Source: Christiangramia portivictoriae DSM 23547
GTDB taxonomy: Bacteria > Bacteroidota > Bacteroidia > Flavobacteriales > Flavobacteriaceae
Length of the DNA stretch: 64,000 bases
Reading direction: 5' to 3'
Assembly: GCF_000423045.1 (NCBI RefSeq)
Contig: NZ_AUHF01000007.1
Span: 124,001-188,000, forward strand
Shown: positions 17,317 to 24,088 of the stretch, piece by piece
How positions within the stretch are numbered: position 1 is the stretch's first letter
Layout: the number at the start of each line of letters is the position of its first letter
Position numbers and translations under genes: made by a program
Notes under the pieces: model-generated
What the model saw: the letters and a program-made list of their open reading frames with translations, nothing else
Databases searched by the model: none
Told to the model about the DNA's origin: nothing

Positions 17317-18309
17317 TTACCACACCAATACCCTAATTCTTTCTTGTAGTAAAATAAGACGTTTCAGAATATCATCCCACGAGAGGGCTTCCCCTGTGAA
17401 CATACTTTCTTTCATAACATTATAGTCATTGGCATAATCTTCTATAACTGAATCTGGCGGTACTATATTAATCGAACTTGGTATATGATTAGAATAATCA
17501 ATTCCTCTTAATGGCGAAAAAGTACTCCGATGTTCTGCAATATCATAGAATAGTTTACCATCTTTTAAGGCTTTCTCTGCGTGGTCGCTGTCCATCAACT
17601 TCTCTAAATCGTATAAGTGTCGGCTTAGCCTATCAACCCTTATGTTTTTCTTTTGCCATTCTTCGTGTAACAGAAAAATCTTTTCTAAGAATGTGCGCTG
17701 TGGTTCTACCGTTCTCACATCAAAAGATGGATTGGTAAAATCCGCTGACTCAAACTCTCTATCAACAATGGAATTTATAGGAACATCCTCACAGGGTTCA
17801 CGAAGTGACCTGCAACTGATTTCTAAGAGTATCCTTGGTTCTATATATTCGCTCTGTCTTGTTAATGGTTCATAGGTTATAAAAATCCGTAAAGGATCTG
17901 TATCAGAATCTTCAAAAGGCTCAACGCCTATCGAAGAAAGGGGTAGTTTATTTTTTTTTATTGCTTGTGTTATATCAGCTAGTAGCTCTGTACTTATAAA
18001 CTTGGCACTTTTCTTACGAAGTTTTTTTATCTGTGAACGAGATAATTCCCCTTCCATATTTAAATAAGCACGGTCGATGGCCAAGTCAATATCCTCAGAA
18101 AATCGATTTATTAAGTCATAACCCTTACTTAGTGATGTACCGCCTTTAAATACAAATGCTTCTGCGTAAGGCAACGAAAAAACGATGCGAAGCATTTCTG
18201 TGACCCACCAGTCTTTTTCTACTGCAAATGCAGGAAGGTTGGCTTTTACACCAGCTTGGGTAAATATTCTTGTTTTCTGTTCGTTGGTTAGGCTTATAAA
18301 CTCACTCAT
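17317..18309 (-). CDS. abiEii: AbiEii-type nucleotidyltransferase toxin
   Basis: A 330-residue protein of the AbiEii/AbiGii toxin family. The nucleotidyltransferase core is visible: FKGGTSLSK at about 54-62 and SEDIDLAI at 71-78, where the acidic pair binds metal. Family members add nucleotides to tRNA or otherwise block growth when phage infection disturbs the antitoxin (known for AbiE in general, not shown here). The start overlaps the end of the antitoxin gene by 8 bases. Both motif blocks are intact, so the toxin is probably active. Confidence 0.9.
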   Translation of the reverse strand: MSEFISLTNEQKTRIFTQAGVKANLPAFAVEKDWWVTEMLRIVFSLPYAEAFVFKGGTSLSKGYDLINRFSEDIDLAIDRAYLNMEGELSRSQIKKLRKKSAKFISTELLADITQAIKKNKLPLSSIGVEPFEDSDTDPLRIFITYEPLTRQSEYIEPRILLEISCRSLREPCEDVPINSIVDREFESADFTNPSFDVRTVEPQRTFLEKIFLLHEEWQKKNIRVDRLSRHLYDLEKLMDSDHAEKALKDGKLFYDIAEHRSTFSPLRGIDYSNHIPSSINIVPPDSVIEDYANDYNVMKESMFTGEALSWDDILKRLILLQERIRVLVW

Positions 18310-18910
18310 AATAATACATTAGTAAATCCCCAAAAATATCGGCTATCCAGGAAGGTGCCAGCTTCATATCTTGGTATATATTTTCAGGATCTTCTTTTTT
18401 TAACTGTGCTTTAATTTTGGCGATTTCTTCTTTGGTTACCTTTTCTTTTCCAATCTCCTTTAGCGCCTGTATTGCAAGACCACTCAACCTACCCCTGGCA
18501 GCTAAATTTTTCGGGCTGGCTTTTTTGAATTTTATTTTTCGCTTACCAATTCTAATTGTTCGTGGTGAACCGTCCGTTAAAAAGATCGCATTCAATGGCA
18601 CTTGTGTTGACATCCCTAGCAAATTCAAAGCTTGTATTCCAGTTGGAATTATACGGGCATTATCGCGAATTGCTATTTCCTCAGCGACAGTTTCTATGTC
18701 TGGATATAGCACCCCTAATAATTCGTCTCTTTCAGGATATAAGTAAATTCCACGTGCCAAACGTTCTAAAAAACCCTCATTGGTAAGTCGCAATAATGAT
18801 TTCTTTGTGTTTTCTACACCGTACTTTATTTCAAAATCTGATGGCAATACTATACTACCCTTTTTCCCAAGTTGAATTTCATCCTTTATTTTCTCTTTTA
18901 CAGACTTCAA
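18302..18910 (-). CDS. abiEi: AbiEi-type antitoxin/autorepressor (DUF6088-like)
   Basis: The partner of the AbiEii toxin: an N-terminal winged-helix part (KSVKEKIKDEI.. GFLERLARGIYLYP) and a C-terminal domain, as in AbiEi/DUF6088 proteins. The frame is open to an ATG at 18958, but that ATG abuts a -7 promoter element (TATTTTTG) and the first codons run through an operator-like palindrome, so transcription would start inside it. I therefore place the start at the TTG at 18910, giving about 202 residues (KSVKEKI). AbiEi proteins repress their own promoter by binding inverted repeats, which fits. Confidence 0.82.
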   Translation of the reverse strand: MKSVKEKIKDEIQLGKKGSIVLPSDFEIKYGVENTKKSLLRLTNEGFLERLARGIYLYPERDELLGVLYPDIETVAEEIAIRDNARIIPTGIQALNLLGMSTQVPLNAIFLTDGSPRTIRIGKRKIKFKKASPKNLAARGRLSGLAIQALKEIGKEKVTKEEIAKIKAQLKKEDPENIYQDMKLAPSWIADIFGDLLMYYYE

Positions 18911-18917
18911 TGTTACA

Positions 18918-18955
18918 TTTTGTCCCAAATATATGCTTTTTTTGGGACAAAAATA
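18918..18955 (-). promoter_or_regulatory. abiE promoter with operator palindrome
   Basis: Two perfect 12-base arms, TTTTGTCCCAAA (18918-18929) and TTTGGGACAAAA (18941-18952), are separated by 11 bases. The right arm overlaps a minus-strand -7 element TATTTTTG (18948-18955). A bound repressor would block the promoter directly. The arrangement matches negative autoregulation known for AbiEi antitoxins. The -33 part is weak. Confidence 0.7.
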
Positions 18956-19011
18956 CATCTATTTAACAGTGTAGTTTACAGAACACACACAATAAAATAA
19001 AATTTGATATT

Positions 19012-19043
19012 TTTGTGCGTATGTAATAAATTATTTATCTTTG
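19012..19043 (+). promoter_or_regulatory. Promoter for the Xre-ImmA/IrrE gene
   Basis: A Bacteroidota-type promoter: TTTG at 19012-19015 and TATCTTTG at 19036-19043, separated by 20 bases. The gene start lies 28 bases downstream of the -7 element. It diverges from the abiE promoter across a short intergenic region. Confidence 0.7.
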
Positions 19044-19071
19044 TAAAAATATTGAACTAACACGTTTAAAA

Positions 19072-20178
19072 ATGGAACTCGGAAAGAGAATAAAACAGTT
19101 AAGGCAAGATGCAGGGCTATCTCAGCAAGAATTTGCTGATTACACAGGGTTTTCAGTTTCATATATTCAAAAATTTGAAGAAGGAAAACGAGAAATGAAA
19201 ACAAATCATTTGATACGTTTTTCTAAGGTTTTGAAGTTGAAACCATTCGATATAATTAATACCGAAAGCACAAACTTAGAATATAATCCGACCGACAAGT
19301 CTGCATTCTCGATGACCAACATTGAGTATAGGGAAAAACAAGACTCTCACAAAATTTTTGAAAATGAAATCATCGAAACCATTTCAAGTGATTTCTTCAA
19401 CATCATCGAGCTTGAAAACATAATGGACGATAAAATGAAGTTCAAGAATCCGGTTGAAGATATCTTGATAACCAATGGTGATGATATTGAAGATGCGGTC
19501 AAGGTTATTCGCAAGAAATGGAAGCTTGGCAAAAACCCGATATACGATGTTATCCACCTATTGGAAAACAAAGGCATCAAAATTTTTGAGGTAGAAAAGC
19601 CAAATAGTTTTGTTGCTTTTTCTGGTTGGGCTGGCGAAGTTCCAATTATCGTACTCAACGGTGTAAATCCAGACATTGCACGAAGACGCTTTACAACTTT
19701 GCACGAATTGGCTCATCTGATCCTTAATTTTAATATTGACGACCATAATAAGATTGAACGTTTTTGCAATCACTTTGCAGGTGCTATGTTGCTTTTTGAA
19801 GATATCCTATCCGACCACTTCAATGATAATAGAAACGGTATCACACTGGAAGAGCTAAAGAATATTAAATCCGCCTATGGTATATCTATTTGGGCTATTA
19901 TTATGCGTGCTTTAACTCTCAGTATTATTAATTGGGACACTTACCACTCGTGGAAAGAAAATTATGACCAATGGCGAGAAAATGATGAAACCTCTTTTGG
20001 TGATTATCACGGTGTAGAAAAACCCAAACGATTTTACAGTCTGTTGGCAAAAGGATTAAATATGGATAATAAAGAGGGTAAATCTTTACTTTCCCATACC
20101 AGGGCGGCAGAACTGTCAAATATGACAGTAAAGGATATTAAAGCGAGGTTTGGTGGTAAAAACTTTATGCGAAATTAG
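19072..20178 (+). CDS. Xre-family regulator fused to ImmA/IrrE metallopeptidase
   Basis: A 368-residue fusion. Residues 4-60 form a helix-turn-helix of the Xre type (GLSQQEFADYTGFSVSYIQKFE). After a linker, residues 160-290 form an ImmA/IrrE (M78) zinc peptidase with HELAH at 211-215, preceded by RRRFTTL. Proteins of this build often act as antitoxins or as derepressors that cleave a repressor after damage or phage attack. The next gene starts on the base after its stop codon and encodes a PIN-like protein, so the pair resembles a toxin-antitoxin module. A good promoter lies upstream. Confidence 0.9.
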   Translation: MELGKRIKQLRQDAGLSQQEFADYTGFSVSYIQKFEEGKREMKTNHLIRFSKVLKLKPFDIINTESTNLEYNPTDKSAFSMTNIEYREKQDSHKIFENEIIETISSDFFNIIELENIMDDKMKFKNPVEDILITNGDDIEDAVKVIRKKWKLGKNPIYDVIHLLENKGIKIFEVEKPNSFVAFSGWAGEVPIIVLNGVNPDIARRRFTTLHELAHLILNFNIDDHNKIERFCNHFAGAMLLFEDILSDHFNDNRNGITLEELKNIKSAYGISIWAIIMRALTLSIINWDTYHSWKENYDQWRENDETSFGDYHGVEKPKRFYSLLAKGLNMDNKEGKSLLSHTRAAELSNMTVKDIKARFGGKNFMRN

Positions 20179-20592
20179 ATGTATGTATTCAGTGACATAG
20201 AGTTATTGCTCCTCTTAGATAGTTTAAAGATATTAGACAATTCAACAGATTCTTTTTATGTAACTGAAATGGCTATAGAATCGCCTTGTTACGATTACGT
20301 AGAACAAAATCGTTTGAAACGCTTGGTTGGAGAAGGTAAAATAGAGACATACTCGCTGGAAGGCGAATTTTTTAAGTTTTCCTGTAAGGAAAGTATAAAG
20401 TACAACGGGTTGCACATTATGGATTTTGCTGCTATTTATTTTTGCAAAACTATAAACGGATGCCTTGTCGAAAGAAACGATTTAATAAAGGAATGTGCCT
20501 CAACTAATGGAGTCAATGCTTTATCTGTCAATGAAATATTGGGCACTATTGTTAAAGAAAAAAAGTATATGGAATTTATAAAAGCACTATAA
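20179..20592 (+). CDS. PIN-like protein paired with the Xre-ImmA/IrrE gene
   Basis: A 137-residue protein without an exact family match by eye, but with a PIN-nuclease layout: a first strand with Asp6 (FSDIELLLLLDSLKIL), a middle segment GLHIMDFAAIYFCKTINGCLV with Asp87 in the place where PIN proteins have E/D-A-x-A-I-x-LA, then ERNDLIKECASTNGVNALSVNEILGTIV, which lines up with the final PIN acidic/helix block. Several acidic positions are changed, so it may be inactive. Its ATG touches the stop of the upstream gene (zero spacing). PIN-like proteins next to ImmA/IrrE proteins are a known arrangement. Assignment is inference. Confidence 0.55.
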   Translation: MYVFSDIELLLLLDSLKILDNSTDSFYVTEMAIESPCYDYVEQNRLKRLVGEGKIETYSLEGEFFKFSCKESIKYNGLHIMDFAAIYFCKTINGCLVERNDLIKECASTNGVNALSVNEILGTIVKEKKYMEFIKAL

Positions 20593-20676
20593 AAAAAGCT
20601 GACATCTAAGATATCAGCTCTATAATTTACTTTAAGATAAGATTGGAATATTATCTGTAAAGACTTTGTTTTTGGC
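20591..20676 (-). ncRNA. Candidate small RNA of about 85 bases
   Basis: On the minus strand a complete promoter is followed after about 55 bases by a hairpin and a run of seven T. The hairpin arms are AGCTGATATC and GATGTCAGCT (20610-20619 and 20597-20606, one mismatch). There is no ATG in the transcript before the terminator and no open frame of note. The unit is convergent with the PIN-like gene, whose stop overlaps the T run. It could be a free small RNA, or regulate the neighbouring toxin-like gene by antisense at its 3' end. The 5' end is estimated from the promoter. Confidence 0.45.
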
Positions 20677-20680
20677 GAAA

Positions 20681-20710
20681 CAAATATACCGCTTATTTCG
20701 GTATTTACAA
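20681..20710 (-). promoter_or_regulatory. Promoter for the candidate small RNA
   Basis: Minus strand: TTG (20708-20710), exactly 19 bases, then TATATTTG (20681-20688). This is the same form, including the TATATTTG box, as the promoters in front of both tRNA genes in this window. Confidence 0.6.
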
Positions 20711-20807
20711 GTCCTTCACACATAATCTCCCTTTTTCAATTAGAGTAATAATCCGCTACCAGAATGGTGGCAAGGAATATTTGTTTAATTATTTAAAATA
20801 ACCTGTT

Positions 20808-20985
20808 ATGGCAAAGAACAAACCGTTTGGGTGACAATGCTAGAAAAGGGGCAGTTAAAAACCGTACCCAAGTACTCAACCCCAAAACTGGGCTTTACGT
20901 TAAAAGAAATTCCGACTCAGGAAAATTTATGGACGTAAAAACCAGCGGTGGAAAATTTAAAGGTGTTACCGATAAAAGCAAGTAA
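20808..20985 (+). pseudogene. Frameshifted 58-residue small basic protein gene
   Basis: The gene starts ATGGCAAAGAACAAACCG and reads MAKNKPFG, then hits TGA. If one G of the GGG at 20829-20831 is skipped, the frame runs on as DNARKGAVKNRTQVLNPKTG and ends in KGVTDKSK at a TAA, giving 58 residues. The rejoined product looks like a family of short, conserved, basic Bacteroidota proteins (recalled, not searched). The cause is a true frameshift, a homopolymer sequencing error, or much less likely a +1 recoding at GGG-TGA-C. Confidence 0.55.
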
Positions 20986-21037
20986 CGCATCAGCGAAACC
21001 CAAATGCTGTGAATTAGGGCTAATTTAAATTTTGACT

Positions 21038-21190
21038 ATGAATTATTCATTTCAAAATGACAGGTTGAGTCTCTGTGAAAAAGACACCTGTTTACATTTA
21101 AAAGGAAATAACGCCAAAGTTATTTCCACAATTCTTACTGTAGTAACTTTTGTTACGGCTGTTTCCGCCATTGCAAAGGCTATCAAGTAA
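21038..21190 (+). CDS. Small membrane peptide of 50 residues
   Basis: The frame encodes a hydrophilic N-terminal half (MNYSFQNDRLSLCEKDTCLH) and a C-terminal hydrophobic helix (VISTILTVVTFVTAVSAIAK) ending in IK. Such one-helix peptides are found beside toxin-antitoxin and phage-defence genes, but I do not recognise a family. It lies in the gap before the Pycsar genes, and a strong hairpin begins 3 bases after its stop. The frame may also be chance; no clear promoter sits directly upstream. Confidence 0.4.
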   Translation: MNYSFQNDRLSLCEKDTCLHLKGNNAKVISTILTVVTFVTAVSAIAKAIK

Positions 21191-21192
21191 TC

Positions 21193-21224
21193 AACTAGGC
21201 TGGTTCTTAGGATTCAGCCTAGTT
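21193..21224 (+). terminator. Strong hairpin just before the Pycsar genes
   Basis: Perfect 10-base arms AACTAGGCTG and CAGCCTAGTT with a 12-base loop. There is no T run after it, only TAATAATTT, so termination may be partial. It ends 16 bases before the effector ATG, too little room for a promoter in between. Transcription of the Pycsar genes must therefore start inside or before the small upstream frame and pass through this hairpin, which could act as an attenuator. Confidence 0.55.
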
Positions 21225-21240
21225 AATAATTTAATTCTAT

Positions 21241-21735
21241 ATGGAAAAAGAAAGATTGGAATATACCATAACCCGATTGGACCACTACTATGATAGTGTA
21301 AATAATAAAACAGCAGTATATATTGCTATAAACACCTTTATCACAGGTGGGGCAATTACGCTGTTAACTCAAATTCAGGAACTTCTTGATAAAGAAACAT
21401 GGCTCTTAATATTTTTAGCAGTAATTATTGCATTTGGTGTTGGCAGTCTTATACTGCTGGCATTGGCAAGTATGCCTTATTTCTCACCTAAGTCAGATGT
21501 GGAATCGCTATACTATTTTGCTAGTATCGCACAGAAAGGCAAAAAAGAATTTTTCAAGCTTTCAAAAAAGCAGGACAAAATAGAGGATGTAAAAGACTTG
21601 AGAAATCAAGTTTTCGTTCTTTCACAAGGCTTGAAATCAAAATTCAAAAAACTAAAATTGGCTTGTGGCCTATTAATCATACAATTTGTGCTATTGGCAC
21701 CCTTAACCTACATATTAATTAAAATAACCTCGTAA
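21241..21735 (+). CDS. pycTM: Pycsar-type membrane effector (PycTM, DUF5706-like)
   Basis: A 164-residue membrane protein: an N-terminal amphipathic helix, hydrophobic segments at about residues 27-45, 53-78 and 143-162, and a soluble stretch between. The pattern VESLYYFASIAQKGKKEFF, then LRNQVFVLSQGLKSKFKKLKLA before the last helix, fits the PycTM (Pycsar effector, DUF5706) family. Family members bind a cyclic pyrimidine nucleotide and damage the inner membrane of the infected cell. The cyclase gene starts one base after its stop, the classical Pycsar pairing. Confidence 0.82.
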   Translation: MEKERLEYTITRLDHYYDSVNNKTAVYIAINTFITGGAITLLTQIQELLDKETWLLIFLAVIIAFGVGSLILLALASMPYFSPKSDVESLYYFASIAQKGKKEFFKLSKKQDKIEDVKDLRNQVFVLSQGLKSKFKKLKLACGLLIIQFVLLAPLTYILIKITS

Positions 21736-21736
21736 A

Positions 21737-22723
21737 ATGAACTTATTTGAAGACTACAAAAACGTAATTAAAAAAGCGGTCGAGAACGACCCTACAAAAT
21801 CAAACAAAATCTACGGATTAAGTGAACCTCTGTTGGAAAGCAACCGTGAATATCTTAAAACGTTAAGAAACGAACTTCCTGGTCGAGAGCTATCTCGTGA
21901 AATGAAATTATTTGCGAAAGGGATGGGTGTGCCAGAGACTTTCGATTATCAGCCGTTGGGAAGTCACCCAGACTTTGTACACTTAAAGGGGACAGACTTA
22001 GTAGAAGAGCATTGGATAATTTCAGGCTTCATCGATGTTAAGAAAAGCACCAAACTCTTCAACAATTTCACAAAAGCAACGGTAAGGTTGATTACAGAAA
22101 GTATCATCCGAGCTTCAATGTTTGCAGTAAACCTATGCGGTGGCTACGTGCATCGAATACAGGGTGATGGTTTAATGGTCTATTTCGGCGGAAAAAACAT
22201 AGAAAAGCTAAAAGCTGTCGAAGATGCCTTAAAGTCCTTTTCTATGATATCCTATTTTGTCAAAAATGATCTAAAAGAATTTTTTGAAGAAAATGGCATT
22301 CAAGATATTCATACAAGGGCAGGATTGGATTTGGGTCATTCCAAGCAGGTGGATTGGTTTTATTCCGGCATTGGTGAATCTGGTGAAGTTACCACGTGCA
22401 GTATTCATACTAGTCTTGCTCCTAAAATGCAAAGTAACGCAAAAAACAGTGGCATAGTTGTAGGTCACAATGTGACAACACAACTTAGAAAGGATAAGTA
22501 TTTTGAACAGAGAAGTAAAGAAATTCACGATTATGAGGATGGAAGAAAATATCATCAATACAACTTTGATTGGGAACGCTACTTGGTAGATAACAACCTA
22601 GCTGTTCAAAATGATAAGGGTGTTTTGGTATTGACTATTAATACCCTTCCGGACCCCAACAGAAATAGCCGTGATTTGTATCCAATAGCTTCTAAAAGTA
22701 AACCCTACTTCAACTATGAGTGA
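21737..22723 (+). CDS. pycC: Class III nucleotide cyclase of a Pycsar system (PycC)
   Basis: A 328-residue protein with a class III cyclase domain at about residues 93-275. The two metal-binding aspartates are in GFIDVKKST (Asp100) and IQGDGLMVYF (Asp144). Then come IHTRAGLDLGHSKQVDWFYSG and a late helix SLAPKMQSNAKNSGIVVG, all in family order. About 90 N-terminal residues have no recognised domain. Genomic pairing with a PycTM effector argues for cCMP or cUMP synthesis rather than cAMP, but base choice cannot be read reliably. The C-terminus ends KPYFNYE; it overlaps the next gene by 8 bases (ATGAGTGA). Confidence 0.85.
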   Translation: MNLFEDYKNVIKKAVENDPTKSNKIYGLSEPLLESNREYLKTLRNELPGRELSREMKLFAKGMGVPETFDYQPLGSHPDFVHLKGTDLVEEHWIISGFIDVKKSTKLFNNFTKATVRLITESIIRASMFAVNLCGGYVHRIQGDGLMVYFGGKNIEKLKAVEDALKSFSMISYFVKNDLKEFFEENGIQDIHTRAGLDLGHSKQVDWFYSGIGESGEVTTCSIHTSLAPKMQSNAKNSGIVVGHNVTTQLRKDKYFEQRSKEIHDYEDGRKYHQYNFDWERYLVDNNLAVQNDKGVLVLTINTLPDPNRNSRDLYPIASKSKPYFNYE

Positions 22724-23363
22724 AAAAGGACTCAATACTGACATCAAAAATTTTCTGAACAAATATTTTGCCTTTGAAATAGTTGAAAGCCCTAAAACTG
22801 GATATTTAGCTCTCGAAGGCAAAATAAGTATCTTAGACAGAAATGATAAGCTCTGGGGTCAATTTAAAATCCTAATCCTTATAAATGAAGTTGAGTACCC
22901 ACATACCGTACCTATAGTAGTCGAGAAAACTAAGATCATCAATAGAAATTGGGATTTTCATATTTCTAAGGATGGTGAATGTTGTTTAGACATTCCGCAT
23001 AAACTTATGAAAAGAAAAAGACGAGGAATTGTATTTGAAGAGTTTTATAGAGAAGTAATATATCCTTTTTTTGCGAATTTCCATTATAAAGAATCCACGG
23101 GGGATTATGCAAATGGGGAATATAAACACCACTTTGAAGGTATCGAACAATTTTATCAAGAAGAATTTGGGCTATCTGATTTTGAAAATATTATTGCCCT
23201 ATTGGAAACGGCCATCTATGGTATCAAATATCATCCCAATAAGGAATGTCCTTTATGTGGCGGTCCTAAATATAAAAAATGTTGCCGGAAGAAAATCTAT
23301 GATTTGAAAGGGTATGGCTTGCACCAATTAAAATTTGATTTGGCACTTTTTAACAAATACTAA
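22716..23363 (+). CDS. E2 ubiquitin-conjugase-like protein with SEC-C zinc motif
   Basis: A 215-residue protein. Residues 20-125 look like a UBC/E2 fold: YPHTVPIVVE (61-70) is like the YPxxPP strand, and FHISKDGECCLDIP (81-94) is like the HPN...G-x-CL active-site loop, with Cys89 or Cys90 in the place of the catalytic cysteine. A GEYKHHFEGIEQFY segment (134-147) follows, resembling a GE-x2-HG-x2-G-x2-FY block I recall in bacterial E2-like proteins. The end carries CPLC...CC (Cys178, 181, 189, 190), a SEC-C zinc motif. It overlaps pycC by 8 bases, so it is co-translated. No E1 or JAB partner lies beside it. Confidence 0.72.
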   Translation: MSEKGLNTDIKNFLNKYFAFEIVESPKTGYLALEGKISILDRNDKLWGQFKILILINEVEYPHTVPIVVEKTKIINRNWDFHISKDGECCLDIPHKLMKRKRRGIVFEEFYREVIYPFFANFHYKESTGDYANGEYKHHFEGIEQFYQEEFGLSDFENIIALLETAIYGIKYHPNKECPLCGGPKYKKCCRKKIYDLKGYGLHQLKFDLALFNKY

Positions 23364-23467
23364 TTCAAAATAGAACAGATTCCAAGTTAAAAAATGTTCT
23401 AAATAAAATACGAATACAACTGGCATTAATTTTCGCCAAATTATATTTCTTATAGAAAAATAATAAG

Positions 23468-23488
23468 ATGTTGTACCTATGTTGTACC
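23468..23488. repeat. Tandem direct repeat near the element's right end
   Basis: ATGTTGTACC occurs twice (23468-23477 and 23479-23488) with one base between. It lies about 50 bases from the tRNA-fMet 3' end. Short direct repeats at this place could be arm-type binding sites for the element's integrase; nothing else shows this. Confidence 0.4.
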
Positions 23489-23496
23489 CAAGCTAT

Positions 23497-23523
23497 AAAA
23501 AAAGACTTCACATTTCTGTGAAG
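23497..23523 (-). terminator. Terminator after tRNA-fMet
   Basis: Minus strand: CTTCACA, loop GAAA, TGTGAAG, then a T run (a run of seven A at 23497-23503 on the plus strand). It begins 15 bases after the tRNA 3' end and ends its transcript before it enters the Pycsar locus. Confidence 0.8.
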
Positions 23524-23538
23524 CCTTGTCTTTCTTAG

Positions 23539-23611
<73 letters not shown>

Positions 23612-23622
23612 CTATTGGACGG

Positions 23623-23655
23623 CAAATATAAGACGTTTTTTAGTTTCTATCCAAA
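23623..23655 (-). promoter_or_regulatory. Promoter of tRNA-fMet
   Basis: Minus strand: TTTG (23652-23655), 21 bases, TATATTTG (23623-23630), ending 11 bases before the tRNA 5' end. It matches the Bacteroidota promoter form. Confidence 0.75.
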
Positions 23656-23668
23656 CTTTTTTTAAATT

Positions 23669-24022
23669 TTATATAGAAATCCATTGGATCGCATTCAGTC
23701 TATCCTTTATATCGTAGGTCCTAACCTCTACGTTCAAAAATATATCACTCACATTAACAGCCTTTTGAAACCAAATACTATCAGTAACTATTGCGATCTT
23801 ATTAAAAAGATCTGCATTTAAATATTTAAAATTTATTCCTTTTAATAAAGCCTTAAAGCTAATTTCATGACCTCTTTCCAGTTCTAGGTAGACATTTACC
23901 TGTTCGTATTGCTCCAGACGTGCTTTAATCTCCAGAATCACTTCATCCAGGAGTTGATCTGTAAGATCTGTATTTACTATGATGCCGATGACATGACCGG
24001 CTAGATCAAATGTTGCCAACAT
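23669..24022 (-). CDS. SpoIIAA-like STAS/SEC14-fold protein
   Basis: A 117-residue soluble protein of the SpoIIAA-like group (DUF3478 type). The last residues (VEVRTYDIKDRLNAIQWI) match the usual ending in which the strand is followed by a helix with an A-x2-W pair. The middle segment KIAIVTDSIWFQKAV also fits. The function of this group is not established; some members are thought to bind small hydrophobic ligands. It stands alone next to the tRNA and is the first core gene after the mobile element. Confidence 0.72.
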   Translation of the reverse strand: MLATFDLAGHVIGIIVNTDLTDQLLDEVILEIKARLEQYEQVNVYLELERGHEISFKALLKGINFKYLNADLFNKIAIVTDSIWFQKAVNVSDIFLNVEVRTYDIKDRLNAIQWISI

Positions 24023-24088
24023 GATTTATGTGTAGGGTAAGCTACTAAGATAATTTAAAAACAGATCAGGTTTACCTGTGAATAAAAA

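Larger units (their letters stand above)
1..23538. mobile_element. Right-hand part of an integrative conjugative element
   Basis: Conjugation genes (traI fragment to traN), a relaxase/coupling-protein block with a candidate oriT, plasmid-type maintenance genes and four defence loci lie together and stop at the 3' end of a tRNA-fMet gene, after which only core genes follow. This is the layout of Bacteroidota ICEs of the CTnDOT type. No integrase, traA-traH or left attachment site is visible, so the element continues to the left of the window. The right boundary is inferred from gene content and the tRNA; the exact att core cannot be set without the other end. Confidence 0.85.

Noticed and set aside
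20829-20835. Programmed +1 frameshift like that of prfB
   Set aside because: There is no Shine-Dalgarno-type stimulator and the G run makes an ordinary indel or error more likely. Kept as a minor possibility in the finding.
1-23538. Integrase, CRISPR array or insertion sequence within the element
   Set aside because: No tyrosine or serine recombinase, repeat-spacer array or transposase could be seen. The integrase must lie to the left.
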